Below, piece after piece: positions 7,608 to 14,956 of a stretch of DNA of 20,393 nucleotides. The notes beneath the pieces are model-generated. The model ran no database searches. It had not been told where the DNA came from and saw only the letters and a program-made list of their open reading frames with translations. The stretch is taken from the IMG/VR virus record IMGVR_UViG_3300007559_000293, positions 1 to 20,393 of that record; one strand, 5' to 3'. The stretch's first letter is position 1; each line of letters opens with the position of its first letter. The position numbers and the translations under genes are program-made. Origin of the DNA: a virus.

Positions 7608-10337
7608 TTAAAATTGGACGAGGTTCATTTGGTTTTGGTTTGCAACCCCTGCTGCGGTTGCTTTTGCGTACTCGGTCGCAACCCTTTGCTGCTCAAGTGC
7701 CTGCTGCTGGACTCGAAGACTCCTATCCGCTGCGCTTTCCCCGCCGTTTGCGTTTTGAATCTTGAGCACTTGCGAGAATGCTGCCGAGCTTCCCTGCATC
7801 AAAGCGCCGGGATTCTTGAGTTCTTCCATCGCTCCCACGGATCTTTCAAGCTCCGCAGTGAGTTGCGCTGCACCCGCTGCGAAAAGGTCGGGCCGATCCG
7901 CAAGGGTCATTTTGAGCTCTTCCATTTTTCTGCGGTAGGTTTCAAGTGGGCTTTCAATGTTGGAAAGCTCCCGAATCCATGCGGGCATCTGATCGCCACC
8001 CATGAAGGCGTTGAGGCCTGCGAGGTCGGGGGGCTTGAGGGAGTCGAACTGGTTTTGAATCGCCACGATCGTGTTGACATACTCTTCGTTGGTGATGGTG
8101 CCAGCGATGAGTTGGTTCTCAAGAGCGTCAAAGGCTCCCTTACTTAGCTTGTCCATTGCCGTCTCGAACTGCTCTGTCGATATCTTACCAAGCGCCATCT
8201 GCCGTTGAAACATCGCAATACCGCTTGCGGTGCCACCAGCCAACTGTCTAAGAAAAGCAGTGTGACCTATCGTGCCGTTCTCCATCCCAATTTCAAGGTT
8301 ATCAAAAAGACTCTGGAAAGAATTTGCAATTTTCAGAAGTGTTGCCCCGATGGTTGCAGATCCATCGTTAAACTCTGACATATATTGATTGAAGGAACCT
8401 ACGAACTTTTCGACGATACCCTTTGCCGTGTCTGTGCCTGTCATCCCAACCGAATCGGCAATAGATTTAAAAGCTTCATTCATTTTCGCTTTGATCGCTT
8501 CTGCGTCGATCTGAGGGCCACCACCACCTACTTTGCTGTTAGCGTAAAGGCCACCCGTAACACCACCGATGAGCACCCCCGGTATAGCACCAATCCCGCC
8601 ACCCCCCAAGCCACCTAAAACCCCGCCAGCTTTAGCACCAATAACCACGCCAGCAAAGATTGCTGCGAACTTCTTAAGCCCGCCCACGGCGTTGATGATT
8701 TCATTAATGACAGTGATCGCTCCGCTCATTACCGACTGCATTGCGACCATCACCGACTGTGCAAAGGAAACCACCACGGCTCTAATGTTGTCGATGTTGC
8801 CAACAACTTCACTTGATCCACCCATCGTGGTGAAGAAGTCTACCAGACCCGAGAACGCTTGAAATAACACATCTCGCACCACCGAGAGAACCATGCCGAT
8901 GTTCTTGATCGCTGGAACGAGTGATTCAAAATTGTTTCGGAAGTTCTGCACGAACCCAACGAGACCATTTGAGAATCCTTTTAAATCCAACGCTTCCACA
9001 ATCTTGCCACCGAACTCGGTAAAGAATCCCTCGACCTCGCCAGCGAGGCGAGCGTAAATACCCTTAAGTGTTCCCGCCTGCGCTTCTGCTTGCTTGATCA
9101 CATCGGCATTGTTCTGCATCCCTGCGAGCGCGTTGAGCGCTGTTCCCGTGCCCACTGCGCCATTAGCCAGCATCTGCATGGCATCATTAGCGCTGATCGC
9201 TGTGTTGTTCACCAGATTTAATCGATCCGCCAAAGCTTGGTAAACCGGCAGGCCCATCGCTGCGAGCGCTGCGAAATCATCCTTGGAAGCTTGACCGGTG
9301 CGGGTCATGTTCTGGGCGACTTCCCCTAATTTGTTGAAGACATCCGTGGCACCCGAGCCAGCAACCAACGAGGTGCGCCCAAAGCTTTCAATCATGCGTG
9401 CTGCGTCTGCGCCCGAGACCCCGAGACCGAGGAACCCGGTAGCGAGCTTGCCGACCGCATCTTGTGCGATGCGCCCCTGGTTGGCGATCTCGCCCATCAC
9501 GCCACCAAGGCGCTCTGCATTGGCTTCGCCTGCGAGCCCCTTGATGCGGGTCAGTATTTCCTCGGTGTTTGCAAAGGCCATCACCGCACGGTCATAGATT
9601 TTGTACACGCCATAGGAGGCGAGAGCGCCCCCGATAGCGGTGACCGGGTTCATGATGAGGTTGGTGACGCTTTTGAAAATAGAAGAGGCAGCGGACTTGA
9701 TTTTGGTTTCGACATGGGTGAGGAAGCTGGCGAGCTTTGACTTGGCTTGTGATTCTTTGGCGGCATCGCCACCACCCACTGGAGCTTGCCCGCCCTGGGT
9801 AAGAAGCTTCAGCGCATCCTTGCCTGATATCGCACCCGAGGCGATTCGCTTCATCACTTCCGCGGTGCTGACCGCTTTACCTTCGACCTTGGAAAGTTCC
9901 TTCGCCATTGCATCGAACGCTTTGACGCCCATGCTTTCCAGCGCCTGAATGTCTTTCAACAAGACCTTGTCCGACTCGCCGATCTTTCCGAGGATGCCTG
10001 CGAAAGCCTTCGACGCTTCGCCTGCATTCTTGGCAAACTTGCCTATACCCTTACCGAACTTGTCGAGCGTGCTGGTGATCGTGTCCGCATCGAGGCCGAG
10101 CTTCTTGAGCGAGACCGCAAAGGCGAGGGCATCGTCTGCACCGAGCTTAGAAGTCTTGGCGAATTTATGCAAGGCGTCACCCATGACCCCGGCGACATCA
10201 TCATCGAAGTGCTTGGAAGCCTCGGAGGTGATCGCCTCGAGGCCGCCTAGGTCATCCTTGACCTTATCCAAGTTTGAGACGAAGTCGGTGATCGACAAGC
10301 CCATCGAAACATTCAATGATCCGATAGTTTTTGCCAT
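7608..10337 (-). CDS. Tape measure protein
   Basis: 909 aa from ATG 10337, 5 nt after AGGAG; the adjoining ATG at 10340 has only 2 nt spacing. It sets tail length and probably enters the cell envelope with DNA. Residues 1-230 are helical. Residues about 255-420 form the tape-measure N-terminal domain (ILTRIKGLAGEANAERL, FGRTSLVAGSGATDVFNKLGE, DDFAALAAMGLPVYQALADR). Residues 128-179 look like a second copy of the end of that domain. Residues 555-600 are Gly/Ala-rich and hydrophobic (IFAGVVIGAKAGGVLGGLGG), a likely membrane segment. The C-terminal third is helical and Gln-rich. At about 1.5 angstrom per residue the length suggests a tail near 135 nm. No lytic enzyme domain is visible. Confidence 0.93.
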   Translation of the reverse strand: MAKTIGSLNVSMGLSITDFVSNLDKVKDDLGGLEAITSEASKHFDDDVAGVMGDALHKFAKTSKLGADDALAFAVSLKKLGLDADTITSTLDKFGKGIGKFAKNAGEASKAFAGILGKIGESDKVLLKDIQALESMGVKAFDAMAKELSKVEGKAVSTAEVMKRIASGAISGKDALKLLTQGGQAPVGGGDAAKESQAKSKLASFLTHVETKIKSAASSIFKSVTNLIMNPVTAIGGALASYGVYKIYDRAVMAFANTEEILTRIKGLAGEANAERLGGVMGEIANQGRIAQDAVGKLATGFLGLGVSGADAARMIESFGRTSLVAGSGATDVFNKLGEVAQNMTRTGQASKDDFAALAAMGLPVYQALADRLNLVNNTAISANDAMQMLANGAVGTGTALNALAGMQNNADVIKQAEAQAGTLKGIYARLAGEVEGFFTEFGGKIVEALDLKGFSNGLVGFVQNFRNNFESLVPAIKNIGMVLSVVRDVLFQAFSGLVDFFTTMGGSSEVVGNIDNIRAVVVSFAQSVMVAMQSVMSGAITVINEIINAVGGLKKFAAIFAGVVIGAKAGGVLGGLGGGGIGAIPGVLIGGVTGGLYANSKVGGGGPQIDAEAIKAKMNEAFKSIADSVGMTGTDTAKGIVEKFVGSFNQYMSEFNDGSATIGATLLKIANSFQSLFDNLEIGMENGTIGHTAFLRQLAGGTASGIAMFQRQMALGKISTEQFETAMDKLSKGAFDALENQLIAGTITNEEYVNTIVAIQNQFDSLKPPDLAGLNAFMGGDQMPAWIRELSNIESPLETYRRKMEELKMTLADRPDLFAAGAAQLTAELERSVGAMEELKNPGALMQGSSAAFSQVLKIQNANGGESAADRSLRVQQQALEQQRVATEYAKATAAGVANQNQMNLVQF

Positions 10338-10345
10338 CATCGCTC

Positions 10346-11013
10346 CTAGGTTTTCTTAGTGCCCATCGCTTGCGCCCACGCTTTGAGCCCTGCGAAGTTG
10401 TCAGGCTTCTTGTTTTCCCCGTACCAGTCCGGGATGAAGTCTTTCACCTCGAGCACTTTCGACTCCGCACCCCGCCACACATTCGCCGTTGTGCTGCACA
10501 CCTGCGCTGCATGAATGTCGGCACGGTCTGCGTCGAGTGGCTCGATCGTGGAGAAAGCCATCCACTCGGTAAGCTCCTGGGCATCCATGCCATCGAGGAG
10601 TTCACCGACTGTTTTCTTTAAGTGCCCAGCGAGACGGAATAGAAACCGCCTCCCCGGACGCTCGATTAGTTTTTTCTTGCGTCTTCAACTGCTCCGCCAC
10701 TCATGCCGTTATGACGGGCGCACGCATCGAAGAGGATGCCCACAAGAGGCGCAGGCATCTCGCCAACAGCATCGACCTCGGCATCGGTGAAGATTCGCTT
10801 GCCTTGATCATCTGCGATAGACCTTACCACCAGCTTGGCTCGGATGTTGGATAAGTTGCCCGACTTCGAGCCCGCACTGATTTCACTTTCAAGTTGATCA
10901 CGCTCGCGGGAGCTAATCACTCGCAAGAATACTTTGCCGCCGAGCTCGGGGATCTCGATCTCCCCGAGCTTGTACGCACTGCCTGCACTTAATAACTTTT
11001 GCTTGTCTAAAAT
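10346..11013 (-). CDS. Tail assembly chaperone GT fusion by -1 frameshift
   Basis: Predicted product about 222 aa: 115 residues of G, then 107 residues in the -1 frame starting at LIERPGRRFLFRLAGHLKKT. The heptamer A-AAA-AAC sits at 10675-10669, immediately before the G stop. The new frame is open to the stop at 10346 and gives KTVGELLDGMDAQELTEWMAFSTIEPL..., ADIHAAQVCST and KVLEVKDFIPDW, all typical of T domains. A 7-bp stem (10652-10646 with 10637-10631, loop 8 nt) lies downstream and could be extended by AGC/GCT. The ATG at 10588 inside T has no role needed. T recruits tail tube subunits to the G-coated tape measure. Confidence 0.88.
10666..11013 (-). CDS. Tail assembly chaperone G
   Basis: 115 aa if started at ATT 11013. 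Chaperone G coats the tape measure during tail assembly. The N-terminus (I/M)LDKQKLLSAG, then EIEIPELGGKVFLRVISSRERDQLE, is the usual opening of this family, and ILDFDACARHNG-like C-terminal helix (GILFDACARHNG) also fits. No ATG is available: AAGGAG (11025-11020) is followed by 6 nt and then ATT, at exactly the residue where relatives start. The alternative TTG at 11031 has no Shine-Dalgarno sequence upstream. It ends AGA AAA AAC TAA, a slippery site used for the GT product. Confidence 0.85.
   Translation of the reverse strand: MLDKQKLLSAGSAYKLGEIEIPELGGKVFLRVISSRERDQLESEISAGSKSGNLSNIRAKLVVRSIADDQGKRIFTDAEVDAVGEMPAPLVGILFDACARHNGMSGGAVEDARKN
10669..10675 (-). promoter_or_regulatory. -1 ribosomal frameshift site (A AAA AAC)
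   Basis: In-frame slippery heptamer of the canonical X-XXY-YYZ form, directly followed by the zero-frame stop TAA. A G/C-rich stem-loop follows 16 nt downstream (6 nt if the outer 3-bp extension forms). The downstream -1 frame encodes a recognisable T domain, so the site is very probably used. Confidence 0.9.
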
Positions 11014-11023
11014 GAGAAACTCC

Positions 11024-11431
11024 TTAATCAAAAGCGTAGGTTATTTTGCCTACTGGTTTAACGCCAACAGTTGCTTTAACTGTGTTGTCGCCGGTGGCAA
11101 CGCCATCGACTTGAAACTTCGTGATGATGCCATCGAAAGAGACGGTCGATGAATCGGCGAGGGTTATCACGCACGATTTGGCTGCGCCGTAATCTTCGAT
11201 GTATGCGCTGATCGTGCTCAGTGCTGCGTTGCCCACACCTACGATGGCGGTCGCAGACATCTCGCCACCATCGATCATCCCGCCTGCGTATTCCTTAGCG
11301 TGATCTGGGCTAAGTAGATTGCTTATATCAACGGTGCCACGGGTCGCACTGGGTGGCGTGATGTCGGTAACACCGGTGAGGGTGGTGCCGCCGATCGTGA
11401 TTGCCGTGCCTTGGGTTAAGACTGCTGCCAT
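11024..11431 (-). CDS. Major tail (tube) protein
   Basis: 135 aa from ATG 11431, AGGGAG upstream inside the end of the previous gene. A compact beta-rich protein: AITIGGTTLTGVTDITPP, TVDISNLLSPDHAKEYAGGMIDGGEMSAT, SSTVSFDGIITKFQVD and a final KATVGVKPVGKITY. These are the marks of the phage tail tube family (lambda gpV N-domain/TP901-type). It forms the hexameric rings of the tail tube. No Ig-like C-terminal domain is present. Position between tail terminator and chaperone is the canonical place. Its stop codon overlaps the AAGGAG of the next gene. Confidence 0.85.
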   Translation of the reverse strand: MAAVLTQGTAITIGGTTLTGVTDITPPSATRGTVDISNLLSPDHAKEYAGGMIDGGEMSATAIVGVGNAALSTISAYIEDYGAAKSCVITLADSSTVSFDGIITKFQVDGVATGDNTVKATVGVKPVGKITYAFD

Positions 11432-11433
11432 AA

Positions 11434-11841
11434 TTAAGACTCCCTATAGATGATGGAAAAATCCAAAGACGAATGATAAAACACGGTGTCCGAGCCCTCG
11501 AAAAACTCGGGCTGGTCTTGCTCATCACTCACGCTAACACCGAGAATCGTGACACCCGCAGAGGTGCCGCGAAAGTTGTCCATCACGATTCGCATCTGGT
11601 TCATGATGGTTTCGACTTCCGATTGAGTTGTTGCAATAACATCACACTGCATTCGCACTTCAGGCACTTTCGTATTGCCTGCGTCGAGCGTTGCTGACCT
11701 TATGGTGCTGATGCGGTGGTAAACGATGTACGGAAGCGTGGGCTTTTGTGGCGCACGACCAGGATAGATGCGGGTTCCCACATAACCAGACATCGTAGCG
11801 TCGTCGATTAGTCGGGCTCGAAGGGCTTTAGAAGCACTCAT
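11434..11841 (-). CDS. Tail terminator / tail completion protein (DUF3168-like)
   Basis: 135 aa from ATG 11841, overlapping the previous stop as ATGA with a G-run just before it; the longer frame to 11916 lacks support. The order ALRARLIDDATMSGYVGTRIYPGRAPQ (6-32), LPYIVYHRIS (36-45), and a middle V-R-M-Q-C-D-V-I-A block is typical of DUF3168/SPP1 gp17-like tail-completion proteins, which stop tail-tube growth and dock the tail. Two nt separate it from the tail tube gene. Confidence 0.82.
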   Translation of the reverse strand: MSASKALRARLIDDATMSGYVGTRIYPGRAPQKPTLPYIVYHRISTIRSATLDAGNTKVPEVRMQCDVIATTQSEVETIMNQMRIVMDNFRGTSAGVTILGVSVSDEQDQPEFFEGSDTVFYHSSLDFSIIYRES

Positions 11842-12368
11842 GCCGCCCCCCTGTCTACCGCTTCGCCTAGTATCGCTGCGATTATGTTGAGCGCTTGGTC
11901 TTTGGTTTCGTCCCACGCTGGTCGAAGGTATGGCTTGGGTCTACCACCGGGATGCAATTTGCCATCGGCTTTATAGTCTTTGTCTTTGCGTGTCAGAAGC
12001 ATTTCATTGGTCACATCGCCTGCACCCGTTGGATGTGCTGCGGTTCCATATTCAACGAAGTGCGCGTACTTGGTCGGGATGTGTTCGAGCTTTCCGATCT
12101 TTACCCCTGCCCGTCGCCTCGGCCCGATGACAGCGTAGGCATATTGCTCTGACTTTTTGAGCACTACCTTTTCCCTGATGTCTAGGGCGTTTTGTAACAC
12201 CCGATGTTTTATTGAGACTTTTCGGATTGCTGCTGCAACTACTAGTTTACCTGCTGCTTGCAATGCGTTTTTCAATCCTTCTCGCTTCACCTTGGTGTCG
12301 ATGTGTTCCATGAGTGTGAGCAAACCTTTAAGCGAGGAAGAGTCGATTCTGATTTCTGCTCTGGGCAT
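11838..12368 (-). CDS. Neck/tail-completion protein, HK97 gp10-like
   Basis: 176 aa from ATG 12368 in TAATG; the frame continues to 12407 but that part overlaps the preceding gene out of frame. Family marks: helical N-terminus, YAHFVEYGTAAHPTG (101-115), and GGRPKPYLRPAWDE (141-154), the conserved C-terminal block of HK97 gp10-like proteins. They join the tail terminator to the head. A basic loop (RRRAGVKIGK, 84-93) and an inserted Lys-rich segment (126-138) are visible. The stop overlaps the next start as ATGA. Confidence 0.88.
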   Translation of the reverse strand: MPRAEIRIDSSSLKGLLTLMEHIDTKVKREGLKNALQAAGKLVVAAAIRKVSIKHRVLQNALDIREKVVLKKSEQYAYAVIGPRRRAGVKIGKLEHIPTKYAHFVEYGTAAHPTGAGDVTNEMLLTRKDKDYKADGKLHPGGRPKPYLRPAWDETKDQALNIIAAILGEAVDRGAA

Positions 12369-12694
12369 TAGTTCCCCCTTTCGATCGCATCGATCTCGAG
12401 CTCCCATGAGCCCTCATCGATGTTTCTGATGCTCACGATCTCAAGTGTGCGACTTCCCATTGAGATGCGATCGCCGTGAAGGATGTCTGCCTTGAATCGA
12501 ATGCGGACACGGTGCGAGATGGAAGCCTGCCTTGCCATGCCCTGCTCTTGCTCCCTGCCTGAGAGCGGGCGAACACTCGCCCAGGTCGTGTAGTAGGTAT
12601 TCCATGAGCGGGTCACCTGACCGTAATCATCAACGGTGGTTGATTCATCACGCTGAAAGCTTATTCTCTGAGTTAATTCGCCTGCTTTGAGCAT
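12368..12694 (-). CDS. Head closure / head-tail joining protein
   Basis: 108 aa, ATG 12694 in TAATG. The pattern MLKAGELTQRISFQ, then D-D-Y-G-Q-V-T-R-S-W-N-T-Y, W-A-S-V-R-P-L-S-G-R-E, and a C-terminal LEIVSIRNIDEGSWELEIDAIE matches the Phage_H_T_join family (SPP1 gp16-like head closure proteins), normally about 100-115 aa. The ring sits between connector and tail and seals DNA in the head. Confidence 0.88.
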   Translation of the reverse strand: MLKAGELTQRISFQRDESTTVDDYGQVTRSWNTYYTTWASVRPLSGREQEQGMARQASISHRVRIRFKADILHGDRISMGSRTLEIVSIRNIDEGSWELEIDAIERGN

Positions 12695-13263
12695 TAGTTA
12701 ACTATCCCTCGGCTGAACATTTTAACGATGTTATCGACGGCGTAGGGCACTTCGTAGCCCTGCACTTCTCCTACTGTCTCGCGCTGGTTGTACCAGTGGC
12801 CGACGAGCATCTTGATCGCTTGTTTTAAAATCGCTGGCACCGCTGCTGCGTTGCCGTAGCCTGCGACATAAGTCACCACGATTGAGTTGTAATCATCTAA
12901 GTAGTCAGGCCAATCCTCATCGTAGGCGGGCATGACACGACCGGGGTTCGAGGTTATGTCAACCTGATAAAGTTCGTTGTTCCATGTCTGGAGCTCGCCA
13001 TCGAGATCGTAGTATTGGATTGAGCTCACCGATTGCACTGGGCCTTCGAGGTAGAGGATGCCAGAGTCGGGGAAGTCGTCAATCGAAAGCGCAAGAGTCT
13101 GCGTCACCATTTTATGACTGGCCATCTGCTCGAGCTGCTGTCGTGCTGCGGTGATGAGCGTATTAATCAGAGCGTCATCGTCGTTGCCATCGATGCGCGA
13201 GTGGAGCTTCATCTCTGCAAGGGTGATCGGTTCCGTCGCTGGAGGAGTGACAACTGTCAACAT
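12694..13263 (-). CDS. Head-tail connector (HK97 gp6-like adaptor)
   Basis: 189 aa, ATG 13263. The adaptor ring attaches under the portal. The N-terminal block EPITLAEMKLHSRIDGNDDD (11-30) followed by ALINTLITAARQQLEQ is the signature of the gp6-like/Phage_connect family, and the C-terminal block IVVTYVAGYGNAAAVPAILKQAIKMLVGHWYNQRE is also characteristic. Length is normal for the longer members. TAATG overlaps link it to genes on both sides. Confidence 0.88.
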   Translation of the reverse strand: MLTVVTPPATEPITLAEMKLHSRIDGNDDDALINTLITAARQQLEQMASHKMVTQTLALSIDDFPDSGILYLEGPVQSVSSIQYYDLDGELQTWNNELYQVDITSNPGRVMPAYDEDWPDYLDDYNSIVVTYVAGYGNAAAVPAILKQAIKMLVGHWYNQRETVGEVQGYEVPYAVDNIVKMFSRGIVN

Positions 13264-13469
13264 TAGCGTTTCTCTTTTTGTTTTTTCGAGGTTGCCTTCT
13301 CAGCCTTGACTTGTCGGGTTTCCGAGACCGGAGGAACGAGCGCTTCAACAGCGCTCGCCCATCCGAGTCGGATGCAATTAGCCGCTTCAGCGGGCGGGAG
13401 GTCGTACACCAGATTTGCATCATAGGTGAACGACAGGCCCGCCACGGAAGTATGAAATTTAATTTTCAT
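13263..13469 (-). CDS. Small conserved protein between capsid and connector genes
   Basis: 68 aa, starting at ATG 13469 in a TAATG overlap with the capsid stop. The sequence has a short beta-like N-terminus (MKIKFHTSVAGLSFTY), the block DLPPAEAANCIRLGWASAVE (from residue 24), and a Lys-rich tail (KATSKKQKEKR). Small proteins with this L-P-x-x-x-A-x-x-x-I-x-x-G-x-A pattern are common just after HK97-type capsid genes; their function is unknown to me. A head decoration role or a role in connector assembly is possible. Coupled at its end to the connector gene by another TAATG. Confidence 0.75.
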   Translation of the reverse strand: MKIKFHTSVAGLSFTYDANLVYDLPPAEAANCIRLGWASAVEALVPPVSETRQVKAEKATSKKQKEKR

Positions 13470-14833
13470 TAGCTAGCTGCCATTACCATATGCTTGATTG
13501 GATCAGTGCCAGCGTCGAGGATTCTTCCGTCGTGACGGGAGAAGCCAACAAAGCCAACTTGGTGATAGTCGGCATATCTTTCCTCAAGGCGCAAGAGTGT
13601 GAAGTCCTGCACATCTCGGATGATATACTTGGAGAAATCACCGTAGTAGATAGCCTTGGCGCCAGCCGCAACTGTTGCCACATCCTGGTTGATCACGACA
13701 GGAACCCCGAACAAAGTACCAGGGGAAGTCGCAGAAAGGTCGTTCATGAAGATCGGCCTGTTCTGATCATCCACAAGTTTTCGCACAAGCTTAAAGGTCG
13801 AGTCGTGCATCATGAACTTGGCGTTCGCACGATAAGCTGGATCGAGCGAATGCTGAAGATCAAGCAACTCAGCGAAGGTGATCGCGTCAACAGCGGCAGC
13901 AGTTTTACCTGCACCGGATGCCGAGATCCCCTGTGGTTTTGAGGAATTGTCACCAGTGGTTGCGTGAGTATTAAAGATCCTTGCGATCCTCTCACCCAAA
14001 GCGCCGCCGATGAAAGATTCCAAATCAATCGCAGAGTCTTGCAAGAGTTCAGACGAAACTCGGATGAGCTTGCTGGAGTACTTGTAAGCCTTCAAAGTGA
14101 TCTGGGCAAAGGTGATATCTTGCTCAGACACTTGAGTGTTTTCTGCAAGGATCGCACCAACATTACTGTGATCGCTCACGGTAGGAATTGGTAGATCATT
14201 GCCTTCTGCGGTTCGTAAGATGGTTGCGACTTCTCGCATCCCACCGAAAGCCAGCAAAGAAGCTTCGAGCTGATTGATGAAACCTTGGGGAACGGTGTAA
14301 CCACCAGCGGAACCGGTCAAGGATTGCGCACGGGCTTCGGCTTGTGACTTAGGGGCTTTAGCGTTGAGCTTAAAGCTCAAGCGATTGTTCCCAAGTTCTA
14401 GGCCAGAGCGCTGTGCAGCGTTTCTCTGCTCATTGGAGGCACCGTTTACGCTATGAAATCCGAGCCATCCTCGAAGGGCCAATGCTCTGTCTGAAGTTGA
14501 CTGACGATCGCCAAAATCGCGCACAAACGCAGGCGCTTCGATCGGTGAAGACCTTCGTGCTGCGGGTCTTTTTGAAGAGGCTTCGAGCGCAGAAAGTTTA
14601 TTACTGCGAGCGGAAGCGGCTTCTTCGGGTGCTGCTTCTTCTGCTGGAGCTGCGCCACCTTCAATCTCAGTTATGCGGGCTTCGTGTTCATCAACCTGAG
14701 AAACCAAGGCTTCAAAAGCGGTAGCTTCTTCGGGGGTCAGTTCTCGCTTTTCGGTGGTGCCTTGAGCGTGTATGGCTCTGGCTTCGGCAAGTTTTGCGGT
14801 GCGCTGGTTGCGCAAGGTTTCGATTTCGGTCAT
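13469..14833 (-). CDS. Major capsid protein, HK97 fold, with N-terminal delta domain
   Basis: 454 aa from ATG 14833. Residues 1-57 are strongly helical and charged (likely coiled coil), followed by an Ala/Glu linker (60-74) and a basic stretch (79-95): together the delta domain that acts as internal scaffold and is removed by the protease. The mature part should begin shortly before SLTGSAGGYTVP (171-182), the usual first block of HK97 capsids. Further family marks are TILRTAEGNDLPIPT (204-218), the LIRVSSELLQDSAIDLESFI P-domain helix region (256-275), the FGVPVVINQD block (375-384) and the C-terminal YIIRDVQDFTLLRLEERYAD (403-422). Its ribosome binding site lies in a hairpin and it is separated from the protease by a regulatory island. 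The stop overlaps the next start as TAATG. Confidence 0.95.
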   Translation of the reverse strand: MTEIETLRNQRTAKLAEARAIHAQGTTEKRELTPEEATAFEALVSQVDEHEARITEIEGGAAPAEEAAPEEAASARSNKLSALEASSKRPAARRSSPIEAPAFVRDFGDRQSTSDRALALRGWLGFHSVNGASNEQRNAAQRSGLELGNNRLSFKLNAKAPKSQAEARAQSLTGSAGGYTVPQGFINQLEASLLAFGGMREVATILRTAEGNDLPIPTVSDHSNVGAILAENTQVSEQDITFAQITLKAYKYSSKLIRVSSELLQDSAIDLESFIGGALGERIARIFNTHATTGDNSSKPQGISASGAGKTAAAVDAITFAELLDLQHSLDPAYRANAKFMMHDSTFKLVRKLVDDQNRPIFMNDLSATSPGTLFGVPVVINQDVATVAAGAKAIYYGDFSKYIIRDVQDFTLLRLEERYADYHQVGFVGFSRHDGRILDAGTDPIKHMVMAAS

Positions 14834-14842
14834 TGGATTTCT

Positions 14843-14863
14843 TCCTAATATGGCTTATTAGGA
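14843..14863 (-). promoter_or_regulatory. Hairpin masking the capsid ribosome binding site
   Basis: Minus-strand arms TCCTAATA and TATTAGGA pair perfectly (8 bp) around AGCCA. The 3' arm ends in AGGA, the core of the AGGAAG Shine-Dalgarno sequence 7 nt before the capsid ATG at 14833. Folding would hide the ribosome binding site; a protein or translation of upstream RNA could open it. Confidence 0.55.
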
Positions 14864-14891
14864 CTCGTGCATCTGCTCCGGTGAGAAGCAT

Positions 14892-14930
14892 AAAAAAACG
14901 CACAGGCCCCTAGTTCGGGAAACTGTGCGT
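14892..14930 (-). terminator. Intrinsic terminator/attenuator in the capsid leader
   Basis: Minus-strand arms ACGCACAG and CTGTGCGT (8 bp perfect) enclose a 17-nt loop in which CCC and GGG can extend the pairing; seven T residues follow. It lies between the capsid promoter and the capsid gene. Either it must be overcome to express the capsid and tail genes, or it ends a short RNA of about 55-60 nt. Confidence 0.8.
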
Positions 14931-14950
14931 AAAGACTGCACTGATTTCGA
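14892..14950 (-). ncRNA. Possible small RNA between promoter and attenuator
   Basis: A promoter with predicted start near 14950 and an intrinsic terminator ending at about 14892 define a transcript of 55-60 nt that is mostly the terminator hairpin and contains no convincing reading frame. It may be a true small RNA or simply an attenuated leader. Inferred from signals only. Confidence 0.3.
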
Positions 14951-14956
14951 TAATCG

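Noticed and set aside
7581-8147. Plus-strand 188-residue reading frame
   Set aside because: Antisense shadow of the tape measure end; no ribosome binding site and a Cys-rich sequence of no known type.
9949-10359. Plus-strand 136-residue reading frame
   Set aside because: Antisense shadow of the tape measure N-terminus, with composition explained by the reverse complement.
10346-10588. Independent 80-residue gene starting at ATG 10588
   Set aside because: The upstream -1 frame is open back to the slippery site and encodes conserved T-domain residues, so this is the end of the frameshift product.
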